Assembly: GCA_023146255.1 (NCBI GenBank)
Contig: JAGLCJ010000013.1
Coordinates: forward strand, 124,001-188,000
Length of the DNA stretch: 64,000 nucleotides
Direction of reading: 5' to 3'
Source: Alcanivoracaceae bacterium
Lineage (GTDB): Bacteria > Pseudomonadota > Gammaproteobacteria > Pseudomonadales > Alcanivoracaceae
Shown: piece by piece, positions 43,371 to 51,991 of the stretch
Numbering within the stretch: the first letter of the stretch is position 1
How the letters are laid out: the number at the start of each line of letters is the position of its first letter
Translations under genes and position numbers: made by a program
Notes under the pieces: generated by a model
What the model was told of the DNA's origin: nothing
The model's database searches: none
Seen by the model: only the letters and a program-made list of their open reading frames with translations

Positions 43371-44794
43371 ATGCCACTGTCTGGATTATCGATGATGACC
43401 GTTCCATTCGTTGGGTGCTGGAGAAGGCGCTGAGTCAGGATGGCTTTGTCACTCGCAGTTTCGAGGATGGCGACGATGCCCTGAATACACTGGAGAACGG
43501 CGATAGTCAGCCGGATGTGCTGGTGTCCGATGTGCGCATGCCGGGCACTGATGGCCTGCGTATGCTGCGTATCCTGCAGCGCAAGTATCCGGAACTGCCG
43601 GTGATCATCATGACCGCGCACTCGGATCTGGATTCGGCGGTGGCTTCCTATCAGGGTGGCGCCTTTGAGTATTTGCCGAAGCCGTTTGACGTTGATGAGG
43701 CGGTGGCGCTGGTCAAGCGGGCGATTCGTCATCGCGCCGAGAGTCAGGGCGAGCCGGTTGAGCAGCCGGTCGAGCTGCCAACGGAAATCATTGGTGAAGC
43801 GCCGGCCATGCAGGAGGTGTTTCGTGCCATCGGCCGGCTGTCGCACTCCAACGTGACGGTGCTGATCAATGGTCAGTCCGGTACCGGTAAGGAACTGGTG
43901 GCGCGGGCATTGCACCGCCACTCGGTACGCAAGGAAAAGCCGTTTGTCGCCCTGAATATGGCGGCGATTCCGAAGGATCTGATCGAGTCGGAATTGTTCG
44001 GTCACGAGAAGGGCAGTTTTACCGGCGCCAATGCCCAGCGCATTGGTCGCTTCGAGCAGGCCAACGGCGGCACCCTGTTCCTTGATGAAATCGGTGACAT
44101 GCCGCTGGAAGCGCAGACCCGTCTGCTGCGAGTGTTGCAGGAAGGCGAGTTCTACCGGGTTGGCGGCACCACGCCGATCAAGGTGGATGTGCGGATCATT
44201 GCTGCCACTCACCAGAACCTGGAAAAGCTGGTGGCCGATGGCGATTTCCGTGAGGATCTGTTCCATCGCGTCAACGTAATTCGCATTCATATTCCGAAGC
44301 TGGCGGAGCGGCGCGAGGATATTCCGCGGCTGGCCCGGCATTTTCTTCAGCGCGCCGCCCGCGAGCTGGGCGTCGAGGCAAAAACCCTGCACAAGGATGT
44401 CGAGCGTTATTTCTCGTCGCTGTCCTGGCCCGGCAACGTCCGGCAGATGGAGAACGTCTGCCGCTGGCTGACGGTGATGGCATCCGGTCGCGAGGTATTG
44501 ATTGATGATCTGCCGCCGGAACTGCGTCAGCAGGAAGGTCGCGGGGAAGTGGTCGGTGACTGGGAGAAATCCCTGCGCGCCTGGGCGGACCGGGCGCTGG
44601 CTGCCGGCGGCAAGAATATTCTTGATGATGCGGTGCCGGCGTTTGAGCGCACCATGATCGAGATCGCCCTCAAGCACACCGGTGGTCGACGTCGTGATGC
44701 CGCTGCCTTGCTGGGTTGGGGGCGCAATACCCTGACCCGCAAGATCAAGGAGCTGGGCATGGAGGAGGCGCTTGGCGCCGACGACGAAAGCTGA
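43367..44794 (+). CDS. glnG: Nitrogen regulation response regulator NtrC
   Basis: A 475-residue sigma-54 activator. Receiver domain with phosphorylation site Asp55 (LVSDVRMPG); AAA+ domain with Walker A GQSGTGKE (169-176), the loop GSFTGA (216-221) where most family members have GAFTGA, and Walker B TLFLDEIGDMP. The C-terminal Fis-type helix-turn-helix is RRRDAAALLGWGRNTLTRK. It should bind the dyads upstream of glnA and glnL found here. The ATG overlaps the glnL stop by 4 bp. Followed by a REP pair. Confidence 0.97.
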   Translation: MNATVWIIDDDRSIRWVLEKALSQDGFVTRSFEDGDDALNTLENGDSQPDVLVSDVRMPGTDGLRMLRILQRKYPELPVIIMTAHSDLDSAVASYQGGAFEYLPKPFDVDEAVALVKRAIRHRAESQGEPVEQPVELPTEIIGEAPAMQEVFRAIGRLSHSNVTVLINGQSGTGKELVARALHRHSVRKEKPFVALNMAAIPKDLIESELFGHEKGSFTGANAQRIGRFEQANGGTLFLDEIGDMPLEAQTRLLRVLQEGEFYRVGGTTPIKVDVRIIAATHQNLEKLVADGDFREDLFHRVNVIRIHIPKLAERREDIPRLARHFLQRAARELGVEAKTLHKDVERYFSSLSWPGNVRQMENVCRWLTVMASGREVLIDDLPPELRQQEGRGEVVGDWEKSLRAWADRALAAGGKNILDDAVPAFERTMIEIALKHTGGRRRDAAALLGWGRNTLTRKIKELGMEEALGADDES

Positions 44795-44810
44795 GCGCCT
44801 CTGGACAATG

Positions 44811-44867
44811 TGTAGGAGCGGCCGACCGGCCGCGAAGATCTTTCGCCGTCGATCGACGGCTCCTACT
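44811..44867. repeat. REP pair (BIME) supplying the lipoprotein gene stop
   Basis: Inverted units have stems GCGGCCGACCGGCCGC and GCCGTCGATCGACGGC joined by GAAGATCTTTC. The right end gives the TAG stop at 44863-44865 (minus strand). It lies between convergent genes. Confidence 0.92.
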
Positions 44868-45336
44868 CCAGCGCTCGCTTGGCTTCCATGGCGACCAGCT
44901 TCCAGTCACCATCGTTTTGCCACTCGCTGCTGATCCGGTAGAGCTGGGCACGATCCGGCAGGATGCCGCCACTGCCGCCGGTAACCAGGGCATTGAAGGT
45001 GGCCTCCGCACGGTCCTCGCGGATACTGTCCGCCGTGACCTGAATGTTGGTCAGCACCACACTGATTTCCCGATGACGGAAGAAGGTGGCGGTCAGCATC
45101 CGTCCCGCCTGCTCCTTGCCAAGTGCGCCATGAATTCCTTCCCGGATCACCAGGTCATCGTGCAGCCGATCGACAATCGGTGAGGCTTCGCGTTGCTCCA
45201 GTGCCGCGGCCATCTCCTGGATGGCGCGGGTGATGGCATCTTCCGTGGGCTCGGGCCGACCGCAGCCGCTGAGCCAGAGTGTCAGCAGTGCAATCAGGGT
45301 ATATGCTGTGGCGCGTCCGGGTTTTGGTCGAATCAT
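44863..45336 (-). CDS. Small lipoprotein with NTF2-like/SnoaL-like fold
   Basis: A 157-residue product with a lipoprotein signal (AYTLIALLTLWLSGCGR, lipobox LSGC, cysteine about 26). The region after it looks like an NTF2/SnoaL alpha+beta domain: a helical start (EDAITRAIQEMAAALEQRE), then strands such as ISVVLTNIQVTADSI and ending with WQNDGDWKLVAMEAKRA. Binding or structural role unknown. Start ATG 45334-45336 lies only 2 bp from the divergent pip start. The stop is provided by a REP unit. Confidence 0.8.
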   Translation of the reverse strand: MIRPKPGRATAYTLIALLTLWLSGCGRPEPTEDAITRAIQEMAAALEQREASPIVDRLHDDLVIREGIHGALGKEQAGRMLTATFFRHREISVVLTNIQVTADSIREDRAEATFNALVTGGSGGILPDRAQLYRISSEWQNDGDWKLVAMEAKRALE

Positions 45337-45338
45337 GT

Positions 45339-46289
45339 ATGCCACTGTATCCGCCTGTTTCTCCCCGTCAACAATTCCATTTTCCGGTTGATGACCGCCA
45401 TTCGCTGTATGTCGAGGAGTGCGGTAACCCGGCTGGCCGACCGGTGGTGGTACTCCATGGCGGTCCAGGGGGCGGTTGCTCACCACACCTGCGCCGTTTT
45501 TTTGATCCGCAGCACTGGCGCATCATTCTGTTCGATCAGCGTGGTGCCGGCCGGTCGACGCCACCGGCCTGTTTGATCGATAACACCACCGAACATCTGG
45601 TCGCCGATCTGGAGCGGCTACGAGAGCATCTGGGCATCCGCCGCTGGATGCTGTTCGGCGGCTCCTGGGGCGCAACGCTGGCGTTGCGCTATGTCAGTCA
45701 GTATCCGCAGCATGTCTCGGCGATGGTGTTGCGCGGTATTTTTCTCTGTCGCCAGCAGGATCTCGACTGGCTCTACCGTCCCGGTGGTGCCGGTCGGTTG
45801 CAGCCTGAAGGGTGGGCTGAATTTGTTGCGCCCTTGGCGGATGTGGAGCGCGATGACCCGTTGCCTGCCTGGCAGCGTCGGCTGGCGGCCAGCAGCGGCC
45901 AGCCCCAGCTGGCGCTGGCGGCGGTGTGGGCAGCCTGGGAGGCGCGTTGCTCATCGGTACTGCCGTCTCAGGCAGTGGCTCAGGGGTTCTCCCGTCAGGC
46001 GCTGGCCATGGCCCTGATCGAGAGCCATTACTTTATTCATGGCGGCTTTCTTGATGGCTGGCCCATGCCGCCGCCAGCCGCTGTGCTGGCCGATATTCCG
46101 GGGGTCATTGTCCATGGTCGGCTGGATCTGGTCTGCCCGGCGGACCAGGCACTGGCATTGCACAAGGTTTGGCCGGGCAGTGATCTGCAGCTGGTTGAGG
46201 GTGCCGGGCACTCGGTGCTGGAGCCGGGTATCGAGGCGGCGTTGCTGGAAGCGGTGAGCGCCATGGCCGATCTGGGGGCGCGGTCATGA
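45339..46289 (+). CDS. pip: Proline iminopeptidase (S33)
   Basis: A 316-residue cytosolic alpha/beta hydrolase that removes N-terminal proline from peptides. HGGPGGGCSPHLRRFFDP (oxyanion region), LFGGSWGATLALRY (nucleophile serine about 109) and a late aspartate/histidine pair (GRLDLVCPADQA, EGAGHSVLEPG) are present. The GGPGGG and GGSWG motifs are diagnostic of the proline iminopeptidase subfamily. Start ATG 45339 (MPLYPPVSP) fits the family; the ribosome site is weak. The end overlaps dtd by 4 bp. Confidence 0.96.
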   Translation: MPLYPPVSPRQQFHFPVDDRHSLYVEECGNPAGRPVVVLHGGPGGGCSPHLRRFFDPQHWRIILFDQRGAGRSTPPACLIDNTTEHLVADLERLREHLGIRRWMLFGGSWGATLALRYVSQYPQHVSAMVLRGIFLCRQQDLDWLYRPGGAGRLQPEGWAEFVAPLADVERDDPLPAWQRRLAASSGQPQLALAAVWAAWEARCSSVLPSQAVAQGFSRQALAMALIESHYFIHGGFLDGWPMPPPAAVLADIPGVIVHGRLDLVCPADQALALHKVWPGSDLQLVEGAGHSVLEPGIEAALLEAVSAMADLGARS

Positions 46290-46726
46290 AGTTGTTGTTG
46301 CAGCGGGTCAGTCAGGCCAGTGTCAGCGTTGACGGGCAGGAGATCGGTCGTATCGGTCGCGGCATTCTGGCGCTGGTGGGTATCGAGCGCGACGATACTG
46401 AAGCGCAGATCAGCAAGCTGACCGAGCGCATGCTGAATTACCGGTTGTTTGCCGATGCCGATGGCAAGACCAATCTGAGTGTTCGCGATATCAGTGGCGG
46501 GGTGCTGCTGGTATCGCAGTTTACTCTGGCGGCGGATACCCGCCGTGGCCTGCGCCCCGGATTCAGTCTGGCGGCGGCGCCGGCACTGGCAGAAAGCCTC
46601 TATCAGCGCATGCTGGCGCAGCTGTGCTGCGAGACAACCGTACAAATTTCCAGCGGTCGGTTTGCAGCGGATATGCAGGTGTCGCTGATCAATGATGGCC
46701 CGGTCACGTTTTTGCTTGAAGGCTGA
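46286..46726 (+). CDS. dtd: D-aminoacyl-tRNA deacylase
   Basis: A 146-residue proofreading enzyme that frees tRNA from D-amino acids and glycine mischarged on tRNA-Ala. MKLLLQRVSQASVSVDG opens the protein; the active-site elements are LLVSQFTLAAD and NDGPVTFLLE, the latter containing the cross-subunit GP motif. Its ATG overlaps the pip stop (ATGA), a conserved pairing. Confidence 0.97.
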   Translation: MKLLLQRVSQASVSVDGQEIGRIGRGILALVGIERDDTEAQISKLTERMLNYRLFADADGKTNLSVRDISGGVLLVSQFTLAADTRRGLRPGFSLAAAPALAESLYQRMLAQLCCETTVQISSGRFAADMQVSLINDGPVTFLLEG

Positions 46727-46834
46727 AAACGGGCTTGCCTGCCGCCATGCGAACTGGTCTATGATGGTCTCGGCTGGCCGCGCGACTGCGAAGGCCACAT
46801 GGAAGCAAAAACCATTCAAATCTGGAGAGACACG

Positions 46835-47314
46835 ATGAAGAAGACCATCATTGCTGCCCTACTGCTGGGTTCTGCCGCTGGTGCACACGCTGATGCAGCG
46901 GGCGGCCCGGGTTGTGGCTGGGGTAACATGCTGTTTGAAGGCCAGAGCGGCATGCCGATGCACCTGTTGGCAACTCTGGTAAACGGTACTTCCGGTAACG
47001 CCACCTTCGGTATGACCACCGGCACCAACGGTTGTGACACCAGCGGCGCGCTGAGCTACAGCGGCAAAAGCCTGCTGAGCATGAACGGCGTACTGGAAGA
47101 AGTGGCTATGGACATGGCAACCGGTCAGGGCGAAGCATTGACTGCGCTGTCCGTGTCTCTGGGTGTGCCGGCTGAAGAGCGTGCGCACTTCAATCAGGTT
47201 ATGCACCAGAACTTCTCTGTTATTTTCTCCCGTGACGATGTGACTGCCGGTGAAGTGGCAGATCAGATCTCGGCTGTGATGCAGTCTGACGAGATTCTCG
47301 CCAAGCACATCTGA
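46835..47314 (+). CDS. DUF3015 family exported protein
   Basis: A 159-residue protein with a clear signal peptide (KKTIIAALLLGSAAGAHA). The mature part starts GGPGCGWGNMLF and includes FGMTTGTNGCDT, the two cysteines probably forming a disulfide. A helical C-terminal half follows. This matches DUF3015. TGGAGAG is 5 nt before the ATG. TATGAT at 46760-46765 with TTGCCT at 46735 is a possible promoter, with a long (19-nt) spacer. Its codon use is cleaner than its neighbours', suggesting good expression. First of a DUF3015-DUF4105-hydrolase-DUF3332 group. Confidence 0.88.
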   Translation: MKKTIIAALLLGSAAGAHADAAGGPGCGWGNMLFEGQSGMPMHLLATLVNGTSGNATFGMTTGTNGCDTSGALSYSGKSLLSMNGVLEEVAMDMATGQGEALTALSVSLGVPAEERAHFNQVMHQNFSVIFSRDDVTAGEVADQISAVMQSDEILAKHI

Positions 47315-47325
47315 TCCAGCTGCAC

Positions 47326-47357
47326 CGTCACTCTGCTGCCTTCGCAGCAGAGTGACG
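47326..47357 (+). terminator. Hairpin terminator after the DUF3015 gene
   Basis: The 14-bp perfect stem CGTCACTCTGCTGC / GCAGCAGAGTGACG has a 4-nt loop. The following T-tract (TCTTCGTTT) is imperfect, so termination may be partial. Confidence 0.75.
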
Positions 47358-47392
47358 TCTTCGTTTAATCTGCCTGTTGAGGCTTTGAATTA

Positions 47393-49228
47393 ATGCCACC
47401 GGGCATTCCCGCATTTATTGCTGTTTTCCTGCTGATTCTAGCCTTGCCGCGCCCGCTGATGGCGAGCACTGCCGAAGAGCTGGCGGCGGCGCCGCGCTGG
47501 CAGGCGCTGCTGCATATCAATCGTGGTGCAACGTTGCGCAGTCGAGATCAAAGCTATGTCGACGACGACCGCTTCTTTATGGCCGAGAACGGACGCACGG
47601 ACCCGCTGGCCGAATTGCAAAGCGCTGCAGAAGTGCTCGGCCAGCCTGGCGCCGAACAGCGTTGCCGCTTTCCGGCACGCTACCGTTATCTGGCCGAGGC
47701 GCTGGGCTGGCAGGAAGCAGAGCCGTTTGCTCACTGTGACGAGTACCTGAGCTGGCGAGCCGGAATTCCGGATGCCTCGGTGGTGCTGGTGTTTCCGGCC
47801 GCTTACCTGAACAGCCCGTCTTCGATGTTCGGCCATACCCTGCTGCGTTTTGATGCGGCCGACCAACAGTCCGACTGGCATGCCTGGGCGGTGAACTTCG
47901 GCGCATTGGTCACCGCCGACGACAATTCCATTTTCTATATCTATCGCGGTTTGGCCGGCGGTTATCCCGGACGCTTCTCGACGGTTTCCTATGTCAGCAA
48001 GATCCAGGAATACGCCCATCTGGAAAACCGCGACATGTGGGAGTACCGGCTTGGCCTTGATGCCGATGAGATCAGCTGGATGATCGATCATCTCTGGGAG
48101 CTGAAGGACGTCGATTTTGATTATTACTTTCTCGATGAGAACTGCTCGTTCCGGTTGCTCGAATTGCTCGAAGTCGCGCGCCCGCGAGTGGACCTGCTCA
48201 GTGATTTACGTTTCGCCGAAGTGCCGGTGAATACTGTTCGGGCGATTGATGAGGCAGGTCTGGTTGCCAGCCGTCTGTATCGCCCGTCCAAGGCTGTCGA
48301 GCTGGAGCAGGCCGGTGAGGCGCTGTCTGCCGACGAGCGGCGTATGGCGGTCAGGTTGATGAAGGATGTGTCTCTGGCAGCGCAGGGCGAATACCAGACG
48401 CTGCCACCGGAGCGCCGTCATCTGGTTGCCCGCGCCGCCTATCAGGCAAGCAGATTTCGCGATCGCACCCGTGATAACAACGAGCAGGCGGCCGCCAACA
48501 GCTATCGGTTGCTGCAACTGATGCACGCCAATGCCGCTCCTGAACTTGCCGCTATTCGCCCGCCGGAACCACCGGAACGGGGCCATGCCACGCAGATGCT
48601 TGCCGTCTCGGGCGGGCAGCGCGAGGACAACGGTTTCGCCGAGATCCAGTATCGCCTGACGTATCACGACTGGCTGGATAATCATCGCGGTTTTCTTGAT
48701 GGCGCCTGGATTGAAGCGCTGAATCTGCGTGTTCGTCGTGAGGAGTCGGATCGCTGGCGGCTGTGGCAGCTGGATCTGGTCAATATCCGCTCGCTGGCAC
48801 CGCGGACCGCATTTGTCCGGCCGACATCCTGGTTTGTGCATGCCGGCATCGACCGTCCGGAAGTGGCGGGACAGCGCGATGCCACCCGGTTCGTCCGTGG
48901 TGGTCCTGGCCTGGCCTGGCGGGTCGGCCGCTGGCTGCCTTACGGATACCTGCAGGCCAGAATCGAGAACAACGACAACCTTGACCCCTTTATCAATAGT
49001 GGTGGCGGTGCCGAGCTGGGCTTGCTTCGACATGGTGATCACTACAGTCTTCATTTGAGTGGCGAATCACTTTATTTTGCCGATGATCAGTATCGTCATC
49101 GCGGCCAGATTGGCGTGCAGCTACCGATCACTCAGCAAAATGGCATCCGCCTGTCTGCGCTGCATGATGAATGGCGTGGTGGACGGGAAACTTCCTGGAT
49201 GATGACATGGCGTTACTACTTCGACTGA
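47393..49228 (+). CDS. DUF4105 (Lnb-type) exported protein
   Basis: A 611-residue protein with a signal peptide (FIAVFLLILALPRPLMAS). The DUF4105 domain spans roughly 95-290. SSMFGHTLLRFDA and YYFLDENCSFRLLELLEVA are conserved; their His and Cys could form a catalytic pair like that of NlpC/P60 relatives, which is my inference. The C-terminal 200 residues (from about LDGAWIEALNLRVR) look like a beta-barrel ending in the aromatic WRYYFD, so an outer-membrane anchor is likely. The next gene starts inside its last codons. Confidence 0.87.
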   Translation: MPPGIPAFIAVFLLILALPRPLMASTAEELAAAPRWQALLHINRGATLRSRDQSYVDDDRFFMAENGRTDPLAELQSAAEVLGQPGAEQRCRFPARYRYLAEALGWQEAEPFAHCDEYLSWRAGIPDASVVLVFPAAYLNSPSSMFGHTLLRFDAADQQSDWHAWAVNFGALVTADDNSIFYIYRGLAGGYPGRFSTVSYVSKIQEYAHLENRDMWEYRLGLDADEISWMIDHLWELKDVDFDYYFLDENCSFRLLELLEVARPRVDLLSDLRFAEVPVNTVRAIDEAGLVASRLYRPSKAVELEQAGEALSADERRMAVRLMKDVSLAAQGEYQTLPPERRHLVARAAYQASRFRDRTRDNNEQAAANSYRLLQLMHANAAPELAAIRPPEPPERGHATQMLAVSGGQREDNGFAEIQYRLTYHDWLDNHRGFLDGAWIEALNLRVRREESDRWRLWQLDLVNIRSLAPRTAFVRPTSWFVHAGIDRPEVAGQRDATRFVRGGPGLAWRVGRWLPYGYLQARIENNDNLDPFINSGGGAELGLLRHGDHYSLHLSGESLYFADDQYRHRGQIGVQLPITQQNGIRLSALHDEWRGGRETSWMMTWRYYFD

Positions 49229-50148
49229 CTGTGTTGCTGACGCCGCTGCTGCTGGCTGGCTGCAACAGTCTTTACTTTCTACCGATGAAACCGTGGGTAC
49301 AGAACCCGGCCAATCAGGGGCTCGCTTACGAGGACGTGGTTCTGATCCATCCCCGTGGAGAGCGTGTTCACGGCTGGTGGCTTCCGGCAAAGGGGCCGGC
49401 CCGTGGCACCGTATATTTTCTTCATGGCAATGCCCAGAACGTCAGCACCCATGTCATGAACGTGGCCTGGTTGCCGGGGCAGGGTTTCAATGTGTTTCTG
49501 CCGGACTATCGCGGCTACGGACTCAGTGAGGGCGAGCCGAAACTGAAGTATGCGATGCAGGATGTCCAGCTTGGCCTGGACTGGTTGCGGGCGTCCGGCC
49601 GTCTTGGTGAAAAGCCGCTGATAGTATTTGCCCAGAGCCTCGGTGCGAGTTTGACCATTCCGGTGCTGGCGAGGGAAGAAAACCATGGCCGCTATGATTG
49701 TCTGATCGCCGAAGCAGCGTTTACCGGTTACCGCGATATTGTCGGCGACATCATGTCCCGCAGCTGGTTGTTGCGGCCGTTGAAGCCGGTGGTGATTCCA
49801 TTCCAGCCGCGCCAGTACGATGCCATTGATGCCATCGATGAGCTGCGTGCGCCGTTGTTAGTTCTGCACAGCGAGGAAGACGAGGTGATTCCTTTCTCGC
49901 ATGGCGAGACACTGTTTGCCTCGGCGTCAACCAAGAAGGAGTTCCAGCGTTTGCGCGGTCGGCATATCGCCAGCCTGCGCGATCCTGAGGTTCGTGACCG
50001 GTTGATTCGTTTTACCGAGGAGCATTGCGGTGTCCGCAAGCCATTAGCGCAGACACCACTTCCGGTACTGCCGGGCGCTGAGCCACGTCTGCCCGCGGCG
50101 CCGGCAAGGGAATCATTGCGCCCATCAGGCAATGGCTTTACCTTCTGA
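49207..50148 (+). CDS. Alpha/beta-hydrolase lipoprotein
   Basis: A 313-residue product with a lipobox (LLRLTVLLTPLLLAGCNS), then an alpha/beta-hydrolase domain: FLHGNAQNVSTHV, LPDYRGYGLSEGE, nucleophile FAQSLGASLT (serine about 151) and aspartate in LHSEEDEVIPF; the histidine is probably in RGRHIASL. A proline-rich tail follows. It overlaps the end of the DUF4105 gene by 22 bp, so translation is coupled. Peptidase or esterase activity at the membrane is possible; no substrate can be named. Confidence 0.88.
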   Translation: MALLLRLTVLLTPLLLAGCNSLYFLPMKPWVQNPANQGLAYEDVVLIHPRGERVHGWWLPAKGPARGTVYFLHGNAQNVSTHVMNVAWLPGQGFNVFLPDYRGYGLSEGEPKLKYAMQDVQLGLDWLRASGRLGEKPLIVFAQSLGASLTIPVLAREENHGRYDCLIAEAAFTGYRDIVGDIMSRSWLLRPLKPVVIPFQPRQYDAIDAIDELRAPLLVLHSEEDEVIPFSHGETLFASASTKKEFQRLRGRHIASLRDPEVRDRLIRFTEEHCGVRKPLAQTPLPVLPGAEPRLPAAPARESLRPSGNGFTF

Positions 50149-50179
50149 TCATCGAACGTTCATTTACAGGAGACAGACC

Positions 50180-50629
50180 ATGAAAAAGCTGATGCTGCCA
50201 GTGCTGATCTCGGGTTCCGTGATGTTGTCCGGTTGTCTTGGCCAGAATGCACTGTTTAATACCGTGCAGGACTGGAACGCGACGGCGACGGAAGAAAAGT
50301 TTGTCAATCAGGGCATTTCCTTTGCCTTCTGGATTCTGCCGGTATACGGGCTGACGATTCTGGCGGATATCGTTATTCTCAACTCGGTGGAATTCTGGAC
50401 CGGCACCAATCCGGTCAATAACAGGCGCGCCAAGGTGACGGGCACTACAGAACGTGTAGAAGACGGCCTTGGTAATGAGGCGTTGTTGACTTATCAGGCA
50501 GATGGTTCGGTGCAGGTTGAAGTATTTCGCGGCACTGAAACCGAACGTTTTGTCCTGGTGCGCGAGGGCAGTCAGGTCGTGCGGTTGCAAGATGGCGAGC
50601 GCGTTGCGCTTGGTAGTCTGACGTTGTAA
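50180..50629 (+). CDS. DUF3332 family lipoprotein
   Basis: A 149-residue protein with a lipobox (PVLISGSVMLSGCLGQ), one internal hydrophobic helix (FAFWILPVYGLTILADIVIL) and a beta-rich C-terminal half (TYQADGSVQVEVFRGTETERFVLV). This is the DUF3332 pattern. CAGGAG precedes the ATG. It lies 31 bp after the hydrolase lipoprotein gene and is probably cotranscribed with it. Function unknown. Confidence 0.87.
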   Translation: MKKLMLPVLISGSVMLSGCLGQNALFNTVQDWNATATEEKFVNQGISFAFWILPVYGLTILADIVILNSVEFWTGTNPVNNRRAKVTGTTERVEDGLGNEALLTYQADGSVQVEVFRGTETERFVLVREGSQVVRLQDGERVALGSLTL

Positions 50630-50640
50630 TTCGGGATTGC

Positions 50641-50666
50641 CGGGGCGGCTGGCCGGCCGCCCTACG
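50641..50666 (-). repeat. Degenerate single REP unit
   Basis: On the minus strand CGTAGGGCGGCCGGCCAGCC is followed by GCCCCG: GTAG and the stem remain, but GAGC is altered. Its TAG (50662-50664) is the tatC stop. Confidence 0.65.
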
Positions 50667-51423
50667 GCGCTTCCGGATCCGCCTGCTTTTCCCTTTTCTT
50701 GATCATGCTGGCAACAAACACCCCCGCTTCAAACAGCAGCCACATGGGCACCGCCAGCAGGGTTTGTGAAATCACATCTGGCGGCGTCAACAGCATGCCG
50801 ACAACGAAACAGCCGACCACGACATAGGGGCGCTTCTCGCGCAGGGATTCCACCGTGGTGATGCCGCTCCAGACCATCAGCAGGATGGCAATCGGCAGTT
50901 CAAAGGCAGCGCCAAAGGCAATAAACAGGGTGATGACAAAATCCAGATAGCGGCTGATGTCAGTCATCACCGCCACACCCTCGGGTGCTATTGCGGTAAA
51001 GAAACCAAACAGCACCGGAAACACAACAAAATAAGCGAAAGCAACGCCACCATAAAACAACGCGATGCTGCTGGCCAGTAACGGCAGGGCAAAACGCTTT
51101 TCATGCTTGTACAGACCCGGCGAAATAAATCCCCAGGCCTGATGCAGGATAATCGGCATGGCCAAAAGAATGCTGACGTAGAGCGTCAGTTTGAATGGCA
51201 CCAGAAAGGGCGAGGTAACATCGGTGGCGATCATCGATGTACCCGCCGGCAGTGACTGCATCAGTGGCTGTGCTACCAGCGTGTACAGTTCCTGAGAAAA
51301 ATAGAATAACGGGAAAAACACCAGTGCGATGCACAGCATCGCACGTAGCATGCGATCGCGCAGCTCGATCAGATGTTTGATCAGCGGCTGCGGTTGATCC
51401 AGCGGTGACAGGTTGTCGCTCAT
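50662..51423 (-). CDS. tatC: Twin-arginine translocase subunit TatC
   Basis: A 253-residue membrane protein with six helices, the receptor that binds RR signal peptides. LIKHLIELRDRMLRAMLCI at the start and the conserved VMTDISRYLDFVITLFIAFGAAFE loop (glutamate included) match the family; the C-terminal tail is charged (KKREKQADPEAP). The ATG overlaps the tatB stop. Last gene of hisE-tatA-tatB-tatC. The stop codon is inside a degenerate REP unit. Confidence 0.97.
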   Translation of the reverse strand: MSDNLSPLDQPQPLIKHLIELRDRMLRAMLCIALVFFPLFYFSQELYTLVAQPLMQSLPAGTSMIATDVTSPFLVPFKLTLYVSILLAMPIILHQAWGFISPGLYKHEKRFALPLLASSIALFYGGVAFAYFVVFPVLFGFFTAIAPEGVAVMTDISRYLDFVITLFIAFGAAFELPIAILLMVWSGITTVESLREKRPYVVVGCFVVGMLLTPPDVISQTLLAVPMWLLFEAGVFVASMIKKREKQADPEAP

Positions 51424-51746
51424 GGCTTGTCGTTCTGCTGTTCGGCAGGTGGCGCAACAGGCGATTGAGCAGACTGCTCGATAGAAGATGGGGTCTCGGG
51501 CTTCTGCCCTGTGGCCAGCGTCTGCTCGTCTATGCCGAGTTCCTGAAGCTGCTTCTTGAAGCGCTCCTTCATTTCCTCGTTATAGGCTTCGCGCTCCATC
51601 TCGTACTTGAGATTATTCAGCGTGGTCTTGGCACGGCCGGTCCAGTGGCCAATGGCGCGCATCACCTTGGGCAGGCGCTCGGGGCCAAGCACCAGCAGGC
51701 CGATCACAAAAACGACGACCAGCTCGAAAAAGCCGATATCAAACAT
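51420..51746 (-). CDS. tatB: Sec-independent translocase subunit TatB
   Basis: A 108-residue protein with one N-terminal helix (FDIGFFELVVVFVIGLLVLGP), the GPERLP hinge and an amphipathic helix, then a Gln/Pro-rich tail. TatB forms the substrate-binding complex with TatC. GGAG stands before the ATG; the stop overlaps tatC by 4 bp. Confidence 0.96.
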   Translation of the reverse strand: MFDIGFFELVVVFVIGLLVLGPERLPKVMRAIGHWTGRAKTTLNNLKYEMEREAYNEEMKERFKKQLQELGIDEQTLATGQKPETPSSIEQSAQSPVAPPAEQQNDKP

Positions 51747-51764
51747 CGACGCAGGACTCCGTGA

Positions 51765-51989
51765 TCAGGCCTGATCCTTGTCGGTGACTTTCTTTTCCTG
51801 CGTTTCATTTTTCTGCTCGGACAGCTGCTTGTCACTGGCGGCTTTCTCGCCGTCCTTGACCGCATCCTTGAAGCCTTTCACCGCGCCGCCGAGATCGCCG
51901 CCGATATTACGCAGCTTCTTGGTGCCGAAAATCAGCATGATGATGACGAGGATGATCAGGAGCTGCCAGATACTGATGCCGGACAACAT
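51765..51989 (-). CDS. tatA: Sec-independent translocase subunit TatA
   Basis: A 74-residue protein: a membrane helix (SIWQLLIILVIIMLIFGTKKL), the FGTKKLRNIGGDLGGAVKGF hinge and amphipathic helix, then a charged tail rich in Lys, Glu and Gln. It oligomerises to form the Tat pore. GGGAGA precedes the ATG. Starts 2 bp after the hisE stop. Confidence 0.97.
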   Translation of the reverse strand: MLSGISIWQLLIILVIIMLIFGTKKLRNIGGDLGGAVKGFKDAVKDGEKAASDKQLSEQKNETQEKKVTDKDQA

Positions 51990-51991
51990 GG

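Noticed and set aside
43193..44677. 494-codon open frame antisense to glnG
   Set aside because: Same reason: shadow frame of a well supported gene.
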